From: Lithodes maja
Taxonomy: Eukaryota; Arthropoda; Malacostraca; Decapoda; Lithodidae
DNA length: 64,000 nt
Direction: 5' to 3'
Assembly: GCA_037953745.1 (NCBI GenBank)
Contig: JBAKBP010003164.1
Location: 62,001-126,000 of the forward strand
Program-made: the position numbers and the translations under genes
Shown: piece by piece, positions 22,203-31,200 of the stretch
Layout: each line of letters opens with the position of its first letter
Position numbering within the stretch: the stretch's first letter is position 1
Notes under the pieces: generated by a model
What the model saw: the letters and a program-made list of their open reading frames with translations, nothing else
Database searches by the model: none
Told to the model about the DNA's origin: nothing

Positions 22203-22413
22203 TAGTCTATTCGTTGTAAGTAGGCGCGAAATAATGACCTCTAACCTCTGTAACTCAAAATCGACTAGAGTAATCGAGCTAATATTTCTACCATTTGGGA
22301 AGAGTCAGTCAAGGAATAGATGTGGAATTTTACAGCCAATTTGCTGTAGCTTTTTTTGAGTTACAGAGGATAGGGGTCATGATTTCTCGCCTACTTACGA
22401 CGAATAGACTATA
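22203..22413. mobile_element. family K MITE, uninterrupted
   Basis: AGTCTATTCGTTGTAAGTAG at the left is inverted at the right (cttacgacgaatagact), with arms of about 55 bp running into 'taactcaaaa'. Confidence 0.82.
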
Positions 22414-22810
22414 GCTCTGAATACAAAATGGCTGGAAACAATACAGAACACTACCCACAAGATAGCTGAGCAGAACTCCCACTTCCAGGGTAGCCTAACT
22501 ATACTGTTTCTTTTCAACTGGCGGTAAATTGCAAAGTTCCCATCAAGATTTCTCAGACATTTTAAAGATTTTGTAGTGAAATATGGTGCTAATTATATAA
22601 ACTTGGTCTTAATATGATGCGGAGACATAGTGGTTTCATATTTTTCCATTAAGTATCGAGAAATTAGTTGCTAAGGGATTCAATTTACCGTTAGATGAAA
22701 TGAAACCGAGTACAATCAGGAGGGTCAATGGGGCGAAGCAAGCTGCAAGATAGCGTTCATGCCTTTCATATGCCGAGTTACTCTGGCACTGACAAATTGG
22801 CAGTTATTAA

Positions 22811-23246
22811 CCCCTTCTTTACCGATGATGTCTTCTATATTTGTTTTAACCCTCTCACGTCCTGACGCAATTTTTGAGCCTATTAGGGATACTTTAAAGC
22901 CTTTGTTACCGTCCGGGGTATTTATAAACCTTTAGTTTATTTACTTCAACCTCTGCAGTTGTCTTTGAGTTAGCTGTGGGCAGAAAATTAATTTTGGAGA
23001 GGTAATTATAAGAGTGAGAGTAATCTATTTCTTATTGCTAATCTGGCAACCCCTGCGTCATAAGGATGTGAGAGGGTTAAGCTGTTTTTAGACAATTTTA
23101 TTCGGCTTAGGATGGTAGTGTGGCAATTATGAAGCTACAGACCTTCGGAATTAGCCCCTTTTACTACCGCAGATCCTTCCTAAGCTGTCTAAAATAGTCT
23201 AAATAGAGCCGATAAAAAACAACATACATCCCCGGTAGTGAAAGGG
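22811..23246. mobile_element. family G TTAA element with family E inside
   Basis: TTAA at 22807-22810 and 23247-23250. Ends CCCCTTCTTTACCGATGATG and CCCCGGTAGTGAAAGGG are inverted repeats. It is split by E (22850-23076) at an internal TTAA. Confidence 0.85.
22850..23076. mobile_element. family E TTAA MITE, 227 bp
   Basis: TTAA at 22846-22849 and 23077-23080. Ends CCCTCTCACGTCC and GGATGTGAGAGGG. An intact sister is 37079-37303. Confidence 0.88.
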
Positions 23247-23250
23247 TTAA

Positions 23251-23816
23251 GGGGAGATGGGTCGTTTTGTTTTGGTCTATTAACCCATTCTATACCGGCG
23301 ACGTATTTCGATTTTATTCTGGCTCCTAGTAATCGATTTTATTCACTTTAGGAAGGATCTTTAGCAATTACAAGGCTTCGAACTATCTCAATCAACACTT
23401 TTAACTACCACAGATCCTTTCTAAGCTGCATAAAATCGTTTAAATATTGCTAGAATAAAATATAACATACGATGCCGGTACAGCAGGGGTTTATTAATTT
23501 ATTCCTAAATTTCTTAGTTTCCTCACTAGACTTCCATCAGGCTTAGAAAAACACCCTCTAGCCCCCCCCCCCTCCCCCTTCAGGGATGGATTATATATTT
23601 TTCGGCAGAAAAATGTCCTGGCGGGTTCCTCTTAAAATTTCAGGCTCTCGATCGCTCGCCAGGAAAAAAATCGACCCATAAATGGCACGAAAGGTCTTAA
23701 AATTGGGTGAAAGGTGCTAAAATCGCCAAACTAAAGGACCGAACGTCTTATAATCTCAAAACAAATGGGGCTTAACTTGAGGGAGAAAGGGGACCAGAAA
23801 AACAACCCATCTCCCC
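23251..23816 (+). mobile_element. family B TTAA element with a G element inside
   Basis: TTAA at 23247-23250 (shared with the G element) and 23817-23820 (shared with A'). Ends GGGGAGATGGGTCGTTTT and AACAACCCATCTCCCC are inverted repeats. A second G element (about 23284-23493) sits in its internal TTAA. Confidence 0.82.
23284..23493. mobile_element. family G MITE inside family B
   Basis: TTAA at 23280-23283 and 23494-23497. Begins CCCATTCTATACCGGCGACG and ends near cgatgccggtacagcagggg, with three or four extra bases before the right TTAA. Confidence 0.75.
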
Positions 23817-23820
23817 TTAA

Positions 23821-24460
23821 CCCGGCAAGCGCGATAGGCCTCACGGAAGGCTTCCTATAGGGAACGCGATAGGCCTCACGGAAGCAAGACCATAAAAAAA
23901 GCTTGACAAAAAAAAAAAGGGCCTATCAAAACAAAGGAATTTGTCTAGGTGAGATAATTCCCCTCCAGTACTCATCCATGTAAATCTCACCCACCCCCCT
24001 CCCCTCCTTCCCCACCTTATTCCCCCCTCCCTCCCCTCCTCAATTATCACCTATTTTCCCTCTTATTATCATAATTTATCGGTTATATTTTTCTCTCCCG
24101 CGATAATGTAGCACAAGTGGGTTGCAGAAAAGATCGTTATGTAACACCCAGACACCGGCCCACACCGCCCCGCTCGTCTCAGTTACCTCACAGACAGCGA
24201 GAGAGGAGGGTTGCCTGTGTCTCTCTCTCGCCTGAGATTATGACCGGGTGGCCAATATCTTCGTTTTTCACCACCCAAATGCTTTTCCCACTTATTTTAG
24301 CACTCTTGAAGGTTCATATATACATCATATATGTAAAATAAAAGCATACCGAAAACAAATAATGCTCTATATTGTAAATATAACGAATTCTGTCAGAATC
24401 CAAGGCTAGAAATGCACAAATAACTACCCTAGCCCCTAGGTCTATTTAGCGCTTGTCAGG
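23821..24460 (+). mobile_element. family A' TTAA element (diverged relative of A)
   Basis: TTAA at 23817-23820 and 24461-24464. Ends CCCGGCAAGCGCGATAGGCC and 'ggtctatttagcgcttgtcagg' are inverted repeats. The interior keeps the A order: GGCC-rich head, A-rich tract, pyrimidine-rich block, 'tatcacctattttccct'. This shows A-type ends are true inverted repeats. Confidence 0.8.
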
Positions 24461-24555
24461 TTAACCCTTCCTGCCCGGTTGTCATTTTAAAATGACACTG
24501 CGGCAGATGGGCAGGAGCCCGGGTGTCATTTTAAAATCCGTAAGCTTGAAAGCCT

Positions 24556-26848
24556 TGGAGGGGGTCTGTCTGATCATTATGTAGTGGTAGCTAAGGTTAG
24601 GATACAAAAGAAGTGGGTGAGGAGAGCGGGAGGGAGGCGAGAGGAGGGTGGAATGGTGAGGAGGGTGGAGAGGTTGCAGGAGGAGGAAGTCAGGGAGGAG
24701 TACAGGAGAGCAGTGGAAAGACGACTAGGTGGGTTCGACCTGGAAGTTATGGAGGAAGTGGAGGAGCTGAGCAAGGTGTTTAAGGATGAGATCTGTGCAG
24801 CATGTGAGGTGTGTGGAGTGAGGAGAAGAGGGAGGGGAGTGAAAGGTACAGCATGGTGGACAGAAGAGGTAAGAATAGCTGTGGAAGAAAAGAAGAAAGC
24901 ATATAGAGAGTGGTTGGGTAGTAGAGGGAATGAAGATTCTGAGAGACAGAAACGAGCGAGGTACGTGGAGAGTAAGAGGGTGGTGAAGAGAGTAGTGAAG
25001 GAAAGTAAGAGAAGAGTAGATGAGGAATTTGGAAGGAATCTGAGTGTAAAATGGAGGGAGAGTAAGAAACTGTTCTGGAAAGAAGTCAAGAAAGTTAGGG
25101 AAGGTAGCAAGGGAAACAGTAAGGGTGTGAAAGATAAGAATGGGAGAATGCTAGCCGAGAAGCAAGAGAGAGTCGAAAGATGGAGGGAGTACTTCAGTGA
25201 GTTGCTAAATGAAAGGAATGAAGAGCCAGCAAACATAGCTGGATATGGTATGGGAGGGAGAAGAAGAGAAGTAGTGGAGGAGGAGGTGGGGATCAGGAGG
25301 TCAGAAGTGTGGGAAGCCATGAAAAGAGTGAAGTTGGGGAAAGCACCAGGAACAGATGGAGTGTGTGGGGAAATGTTGAGGTATGGTGGTGAGATAGTGA
25401 TAGAATGGGTATGGAAAATGTGCAAACTAGCATGGGAGAAGGGGAGTGCACCCGATGACTGGAAGACTGGCATAATAGTCCCCCTATATAAGGGCAAAGG
25501 GGAAAGAGGAGTGTGTGGTAACCACCGAGGAATATGTCTTCTAAGCGTAGTAGGGAAGGTATACAGTAGGGTAGTGATTGAGAGAGTGAGAGAGAGAACG
25601 GAGAAATGGATAGGCGACGAGCAGGGAGGCTTTAGGAAGGGAAGAGGATGTGTAGATCAGATTTTTACCCTGAATTGTGTTGTGGAGAAGTATCTGGAGA
25701 AGAAACAAAAGGTGTATGTTGCCTTTATGGACTTGGAGAAGGCCTATGACAGAGTGGATAGAGAAGGTTTGTGGAAAGTACTTAGAATATACGGAGTAGA
25801 GGGCAAGTTGCTGAAAGCAGTGAAGAGCATGTATGAGGGTGCAAAGGCGGCAGTACGTGTGGAGAGTGAGCAGAGCGAGTTCTTTGACCTGAATGTTGGT
25901 TTGAAACAGGGGTGTGTGATGTCCCCGTGGTTGTTTACTGTATATATGGATGGAGTTATGAAAGAAATACTATCAAGAGCAGTGGATGTTGGTGTATCGC
26001 TGAAAAGGGAGGGAATTGAGTGGAAGCTACCTATACTGCTGTTTGCGGATGATACAGTTCTGATGAGTGATAATGAATGGGAGTTGCAGGGTCTGGTAAA
26101 TGAGTTTGGAACAGTGTGCGAAAAACGGAATTTGAAGGTAAATACGGGGAAGAGCAAGGTTATGGTCTTCGAAAGGGGTGAAGTCACAGAGTGTGAGGTG
26201 AAGCTGAACGGTCAGGCTATGGAGATCGTCAACTCTTTTAAGTATCTGGGCAGTGTGTTGAGTAAAGATGGGACTATGGATGAAGAGGTGCGGGAGAGGG
26301 TACAACAGGGGAAGAGGGTTGTAGGAACGCTAAAAGCAGTAACAAGAAATAGGGTGGTCAGTATGGAAGTGAAGAAGTCCTTGCATGACAGTGTGGTAAT
26401 CCCGACACTGACTTACGGAAGCGAAGCATGGACGTTGGTTGAGAGACTCAGACCAAGAGTGAGAGCAGTGGAAATGAATTACTTAAGGAGTGCGTGCGGA
26501 ATTACATGGAGGGATAGACAGACTAATGAGGAAGTAAGAAGGAGGTGTGGTGTGGAGGTAGATGTGCTGGAAAGTGTGAAAAGGAACAACTTGAGATGGT
26601 TCGGCCATATGGAACGTATGGAAAGCGAGAGAATGACTAAGAGGGTGTACGAGAGCGAGGTGGAGGGACAGAGGGGGAGAGGTAGACCGAATATGAGGTG
26701 GAAGGATGGAGTGAGGAACTACATGAATGAAGGCGGTGCTGGTTGGGGGGAGGGGCGTCGACTGACTGGGGACAGAGGTGCATGGGGGCGGTTCGTTCGT
26801 AGCCACCCCTTCGGGGATCACGGCGTCAGGCAATAGATAGATAGATAG
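24556..26848 (+). mobile_element. RTE-like LINE, 5'-truncated, 14-bp target duplication
   Basis: AAGCTTGAAAGCCT at 24542-24555 is repeated at 26849-26862. The copy ends in a (TAGA)n tail, as RTE elements do. Confidence 0.92.
24557..26836 (+). CDS. RTE-like endonuclease/reverse transcriptase polyprotein, partial at 5'
   Basis: The frame is open from the truncation point (24557) to the TAG at 26834-26836, with no stop or frameshift. It begins inside the endonuclease with LSDHYVVV, the last catalytic motif. It then has a basic linker, GKAPGTDGVCGEMLRYGG (RT block 1-2), GGFRKGRGCVDQIFTL, VAFMDLEKAYDRVDR, LKQGCVMSPWLF, the catalytic LFADDTVLM (about 26037-26063) and the C-terminal LRWFGHMERM...RRLTGDRG tail. 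The product would nick DNA and copy the element RNA, but most of the endonuclease is gone, so it is not autonomous. The intact frame suggests youth. No promoter can be assigned. Confidence 0.9.
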   Translation, partial: GGGLSDHYVVVAKVRIQKKWVRRAGGRREEGGMVRRVERLQEEEVREEYRRAVERRLGGFDLEVMEEVEELSKVFKDEICAACEVCGVRRRGRGVKGTAWWTEEVRIAVEEKKKAYREWLGSRGNEDSERQKRARYVESKRVVKRVVKESKRRVDEEFGRNLSVKWRESKKLFWKEVKKVREGSKGNSKGVKDKNGRMLAEKQERVERWREYFSELLNERNEEPANIAGYGMGGRRREVVEEEVGIRRSEVWEAMKRVKLGKAPGTDGVCGEMLRYGGEIVIEWVWKMCKLAWEKGSAPDDWKTGIIVPLYKGKGERGVCGNHRGICLLSVVGKVYSRVVIERVRERTEKWIGDEQGGFRKGRGCVDQIFTLNCVVEKYLEKKQKVYVAFMDLEKAYDRVDREGLWKVLRIYGVEGKLLKAVKSMYEGAKAAVRVESEQSEFFDLNVGLKQGCVMSPWLFTVYMDGVMKEILSRAVDVGVSLKREGIEWKLPILLFADDTVLMSDNEWELQGLVNEFGTVCEKRNLKVNTGKSKVMVFERGEVTECEVKLNGQAMEIVNSFKYLGSVLSKDGTMDEEVRERVQQGKRVVGTLKAVTRNRVVSMEVKKSLHDSVVIPTLTYGSEAWTLVERLRPRVRAVEMNYLRSACGITWRDRQTNEEVRRRCGVEVDVLESVKRNNLRWFGHMERMESERMTKRVYESEVEGQRGRGRPNMRWKDGVRNYMNEGGAGWGEGRRLTGDRGAWGRFVRSHPFGDHGVRQ

Positions 26849-26867
26849 AAGCTTGAAAGCCTATTAA

Positions 26868-27256
26868 CCTCTGAACTGCGCATGTGGGTAATTACAAACG
26901 TCTGCCTGTGCTGACGTATTTGAGCTGTTTCCATCACTAAAATATTCATTTTACCATAAATAGCATTAATACTTATCCATATGCACCTATTAGGTTGATT
27001 ATAAAGGTATTAACCTGTTACAACAATAAAACGAGTGAAAACAGCGTTTGGATGGTCAAAATCGGCAATACAGGCCGCGAGTTACATAATGTATGGGTGA
27101 GGCAACCTCCTTTCCCGCCAATTTCCCCCAAGGCCACTGAGACACTGTCGATCGATACTCTCTCTCTCTCTTGCACTCGCTTGCTAACAGTGACTCTTAA
27201 GAGTCTTCCCGCAGTCCGCCGGGGGAACTCTTAAGAGTCTTCCGGCAGTTCCCGGG
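26868..27256 (-). mobile_element. family A TTAA element (A5), internally deleted
   Basis: TTAA at 26864-26867 and 27257-27260. Both A ends are present, but the poly(A)/pyrimidine middle is missing between about 27192 and 27193. Located in D'. Confidence 0.85.
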
Positions 27257-27857
27257 TTAAGCGTGGTTTGAAAGCTGTGCGTCGAACCGTATGTAAACAA
27301 AGCCGGTCGGAGCGACGCGCACCTTCGAAAATAAGAAGAAGTCGGACTGTTGTTGTTATTGTTTAGTAGAACGAGAATTAGTGTTTGATATTGTCCGATA
27401 TTGCTAACATCGCATCAAATCTCTCTCCACGGAAATCGTCATCACAACTGAACCAGTTGACCTACAGAGCTCTACTTAATGACAGTCTACAGATACAAAA
27501 CAGGGCTACGGTTCGAGATGTAGGTGCATTCTCTAGCAGTTAAAATAACAAAGTTAGGCCTAGGCTTATTACGACGTTTTTAGGCCAGATCAACCGGATC
27601 TTAGTGCTGTCATTTAGATGGCGAGCCCGGGGAGGAAGGGTTAAGACTACATTGTCACAGGATCTTATGTTATCAATACAGTAATAACAATCATGTAGCT
27701 CTCTGGGGATAGCACTGCTTTGTCCACACTTCGTTCACAACAGGACTCGTTACCTCCCGGTGTAAGGTCATTTAACCATATGTGTATACAGTATACTAAC
27801 TAGTTTAAATACAACCTGCTTAAGCTTTCTCAGTGTCAGTTATTTACTTGGATAAAA

Positions 27858-28078
27858 CCTATAGGTAGCACCAACGAACTTGACAATATTCTTGATCCTT
27901 GACCTCTTCGTAACTCAAAAGGGCCTGGAGCAAACTGGCTGTAAATATCCACGCCTATTTCTTGGTGGGCTCTTCCCAAATGGGAGAAACGTCAGCCTGA
28001 TTGCTTTAATTAATTTTTTGAGTTATAAGAAGTTAAGGAGTCAAGATTATTGTCAAGTTCGTTGGTGCTACCTATAGT
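27858..28078. mobile_element. family J MITE just downstream of Rab19 exon 5
   Basis: CTATAGGTAGCACCAACGAA at the left and its inverse at the right end. It lies 90 bp past the Rab19 stop codon, so it is probably in the 3' UTR. Confidence 0.82.
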
Positions 28079-28167
28079 ATTTCAATGTCCTTGCAAGTTA
28101 CTGACTGGTTATGTTTGGATTAATATTGTGTTATGTAATGATCCATAGGGTGGCAGTGGTTGTGTCA

Positions 28168-28275
28168 TCATTGGTTACAGGGTAGGGAGCACCGGGGCCA
28201 CCTTCTCAGTGACTCAGTGTTCCCCAAATTCACCAAATCAGGATGAATGAGGTCTCGAAGTGTATCATGGCGATC
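28168..28275 (-). CDS. Rab19: Rab19 exon 5 (terminal)
   Basis: Acceptor ttttttcacag|GATCGC joins in phase to ATELK. It codes DRHDTLRDLIHPDLVNLGNT then ESLRRWPRCSLPCNQ-stop (TGA 28170-28168). The LK-x-RHD join and the LG...CxxxC tail fit the family. The exon is 5.7 kb from exon 4. A cryptic donor (AGAAG|gtggcc) near 28201 means a further exon cannot be excluded. Confidence 0.8.
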   Translation of the reverse strand, partial: DRHDTLRDLIHPDLVNLGNTESLRRWPRCSLPCNQ

Positions 28276-31200
28276 CTGTGAAAAAAGATAAAGATAATTA
28301 ACCCGCAGTATGAGCGTACAGTACTTTTAAAAGTACGCTCTGACATCGCGCCGTGGGACCCAGGCGTACTTTTAAAAGGCATGCGTTTGAATGCTTGTTC
28401 TGAAATGCACGCGGCGAGATTTTTTTTTACCAATGCATAGGCAGCACCACCACGTACTATAGTCTATTCGCTGTAAGTAGGAGAGAAATCATGACCTCTA
28501 ACCTCTGTAACTCAAAAACGACTAGAGTAATCAAGCTAATTTGTCTACCATTTGGGAAGAGTCAGTCAAGGAATAGATGTGGAAATTTACAGCCAATTTA
28601 CTGTAGCCCTTTTTGAGTTACAGAGGATAGAGGTCATGATTTCTCACCTACTTACAGCTAATAGACTATAACACCAGCATCGGTCCTTGTTTGTCCGCCA
28701 TAATGGATATACATAAGAACATAAGAAAATGGGAGTCTGCAAAAAGCCGATCGGCCCATACAAGGCAGATCCCTGTCACACCCAACCCCAATTACAAGGC
28801 CCAACTCACTAATACCTTGAGTACTGACCCCACCAAAACGGTCAGAGATTAACACAAGATAACGGGGTCTGCTGAGCGCCGATTGGCCCACAACTGGTAG
28901 ATCCCCCTCACACCCAACCCATCTCGTCCATATGCCTACCTAATTTTATCTTAAAGCTCCCTATCGTTCTGGATCCCACCATATCACTTGGTAGCCTATT
29001 CCACCCATCTACAACTCTGTTACCAAACCAATATTTGCCTATATCTTTTCTGAAACTAAATTTATCTAATTTATAACCATTTGTTCGAGTTCTTTCGCTA
29101 TCACTGAACTTCAGTACATTTTTCATGTCGCCTTTATTTATCCCACTGAACCACTTGAACACTTCTATCATATCCCCTCTAACTCTGCGTCTTTCTAACG
29201 AATGTAAGCCTAATTTGTTCAACCTTTCTTCATATGGTAGATTTCTAATATTATGAATAATTTTTGTCATACTTCGCTGTACTCTCTCCAAGGAATCTAT
29301 ATCCATTCTGTAATAAAGACACCAAAATTGGACAGCATAATCCATATGAGGTCTCACTAATGACAAGTAAAGTTTCAAGATAACATCGGCAGTTCTGTTA
29401 CTCACACTCCTTGAGATGAACCCCAGAATCCTGTTTGCCTTGTTACATACGCTTATACAGTAAACTTCCGTTAATCCGAAGGGCAGCGGACCGGCCCTCG
29501 TTCGGATTAGTGGATTTTTCGGATTATCGGACGTTACCCCCCCCCCCACTTTTTTTTGAAGACCCAAACCAAGACACAAACGCATGATAATAATGATAAT
29601 AATGACTAATCATGACTTTAACTCACCTTATATGAAGAGAAGAGATGTGTAGCATTGAAGATAAGCCCCCAGCACCAGCCCCAACCCAGCCCCCAACCAG
29701 CCACTAGCCCCCTAGCCCCATATTAGTAACTTATAATCACTGCTCTGCACTGTAAGTGTACTTTAATGTAAAATGAACTTAAAAAGACTTATTTTTTTTT
29801 TGTATTTTGCTGGTTTTATATTTTTTTTGGGGTCCTTAAATCTACTACACTTCACTGATTATTACTCCACAGCCATATCCTCCAAGCCTTCAATATCTGA
29901 AGGGGGAGCTAGGGCTACCTCAGGAGTGGCTAGGCTGGCTGGGGCTACCACAGGGGCGGCTGGGGCTACCACAGGGGCGGCTGGGGCTACCACAGGGGCG
30001 GCTGGGGCTACCTCAGGAGTGGCTAGGCTGGCAGGAGCTACCACAGGGGTGGCTGGGGCTACCTCAGGAGTGGCCTTCACAGGGGATGCTAGGTCCTCCC
30101 AGCCTTCAAAATCAGCAGGAGGCATAGGTTCTGGTGTGGTAAGAGGTTCAGGTGAGCTGGTACGTGAGTCGTCTGTGAGAGGCATTGTTGCAGGTCTAGG
30201 GTTGTCTGGTTCATCTGATCGGCGGCCCCGTTGGTGCATGTTATGGATGTGCTCTGCAGTTATCCAGGAATAGGACAGCCTTGGTGTCCTCAGAAAGGCC
30301 AATCGACTTGAAGTAGGCCTTGACAGGCCCAAAAAATCGAACTATTGGGTGAATTCGGATTTGGCCTCAAATTCAAAAATTCGGACTATTGGGAGAATTC
30401 GGATTTGGCCTCAAATTGAAAAATTCGGACTATTGGGAGATTCGAATTATCGGTCGTCGAATTAACGGAAGTTTACTGTACACTGTTTTCTAGGTTTCAA
30501 ATCGTTGCTAACAAACACACCCAAATCTTTCTCGCAGTCTGAGTTTTCTAATTCAGCATTAGCTAGTTTATATTTTGCATTAGTATTCGTCTTCCCTATC
30601 TTTAATACTGTACCTTGCATTTGTCAATGTTAAAATTCATCTGCCACTTTACTGACCATTCGTGTAAGGTATCTAGATCCCTTTGGAGGCACTCTATGTC
30701 GCTATCTGAATCTATTGGCCTCCCTATTTTGGTATCGTCTGCGAATTTACTTATCCTACTAGTTATACCTAAATCAAGGTCATTTATGTATATGATAAAT
30801 AACAGAGGACCCAATACAGATCCCTGGGGGACACCACTCTTGACTGATCCCCACTCTGACTTAGTACCATTTATGCTGACTCAGTACACAGTGCTGATAT
30901 ACAGTACACACCTTAGCTCAGTGGCTAGCTGGAGGAAACTATATATAACTAACCTTAAGGGGAGACTGACCGTTTGTTTGGTCTATTAACCCGGGAGCTG
31001 CGGGGAGACTCTTAAGAGTTCCCCCGGCGGACTGCGGGAAGACTCTTGAGAGTAAGTAAAATAAAAAATCAACTTTTGACATCGAAAAAAAAAAAAAAAA
31101 TATATTTTTATTTTTTTATTTATTTTTTTTTTTTTTTGGCCCCTGGGCCATGCAAAATCTCAGTCCTCTACCTCCCCTCCTTCCCCACTTTCCTCCTCTC

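Larger units (their letters stand above)
24465..27640. mobile_element. family D' TTAA element, split by an RTE LINE and by A5
   Basis: TTAA at 24461-24464 and 27641-27644. Ends CCCTTCCTGCCCGG and CCGGGGAGGAAGGG are inverted repeats. The right part parallels D (gtcatcacaactgaaccagttgac...agagctctacttaatg). Insertions: 24556-26848 (RTE) and 26868-27256 (A5). Confidence 0.83.

Noticed and set aside
24577..25497. 306-codon minus-strand frame opposite the RTE-like gene
   Set aside because: Shadow of the purine-rich coding strand; the sense strand has RT motifs.
29773..30332. Overlapping 156-166 codon frames with Ala/Thr or Pro/Ala repeats
   Set aside because: Produced by a 15-21 bp tandem repeat in the Tigger-like element. 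Only the short DDE motif upstream is meaningful.
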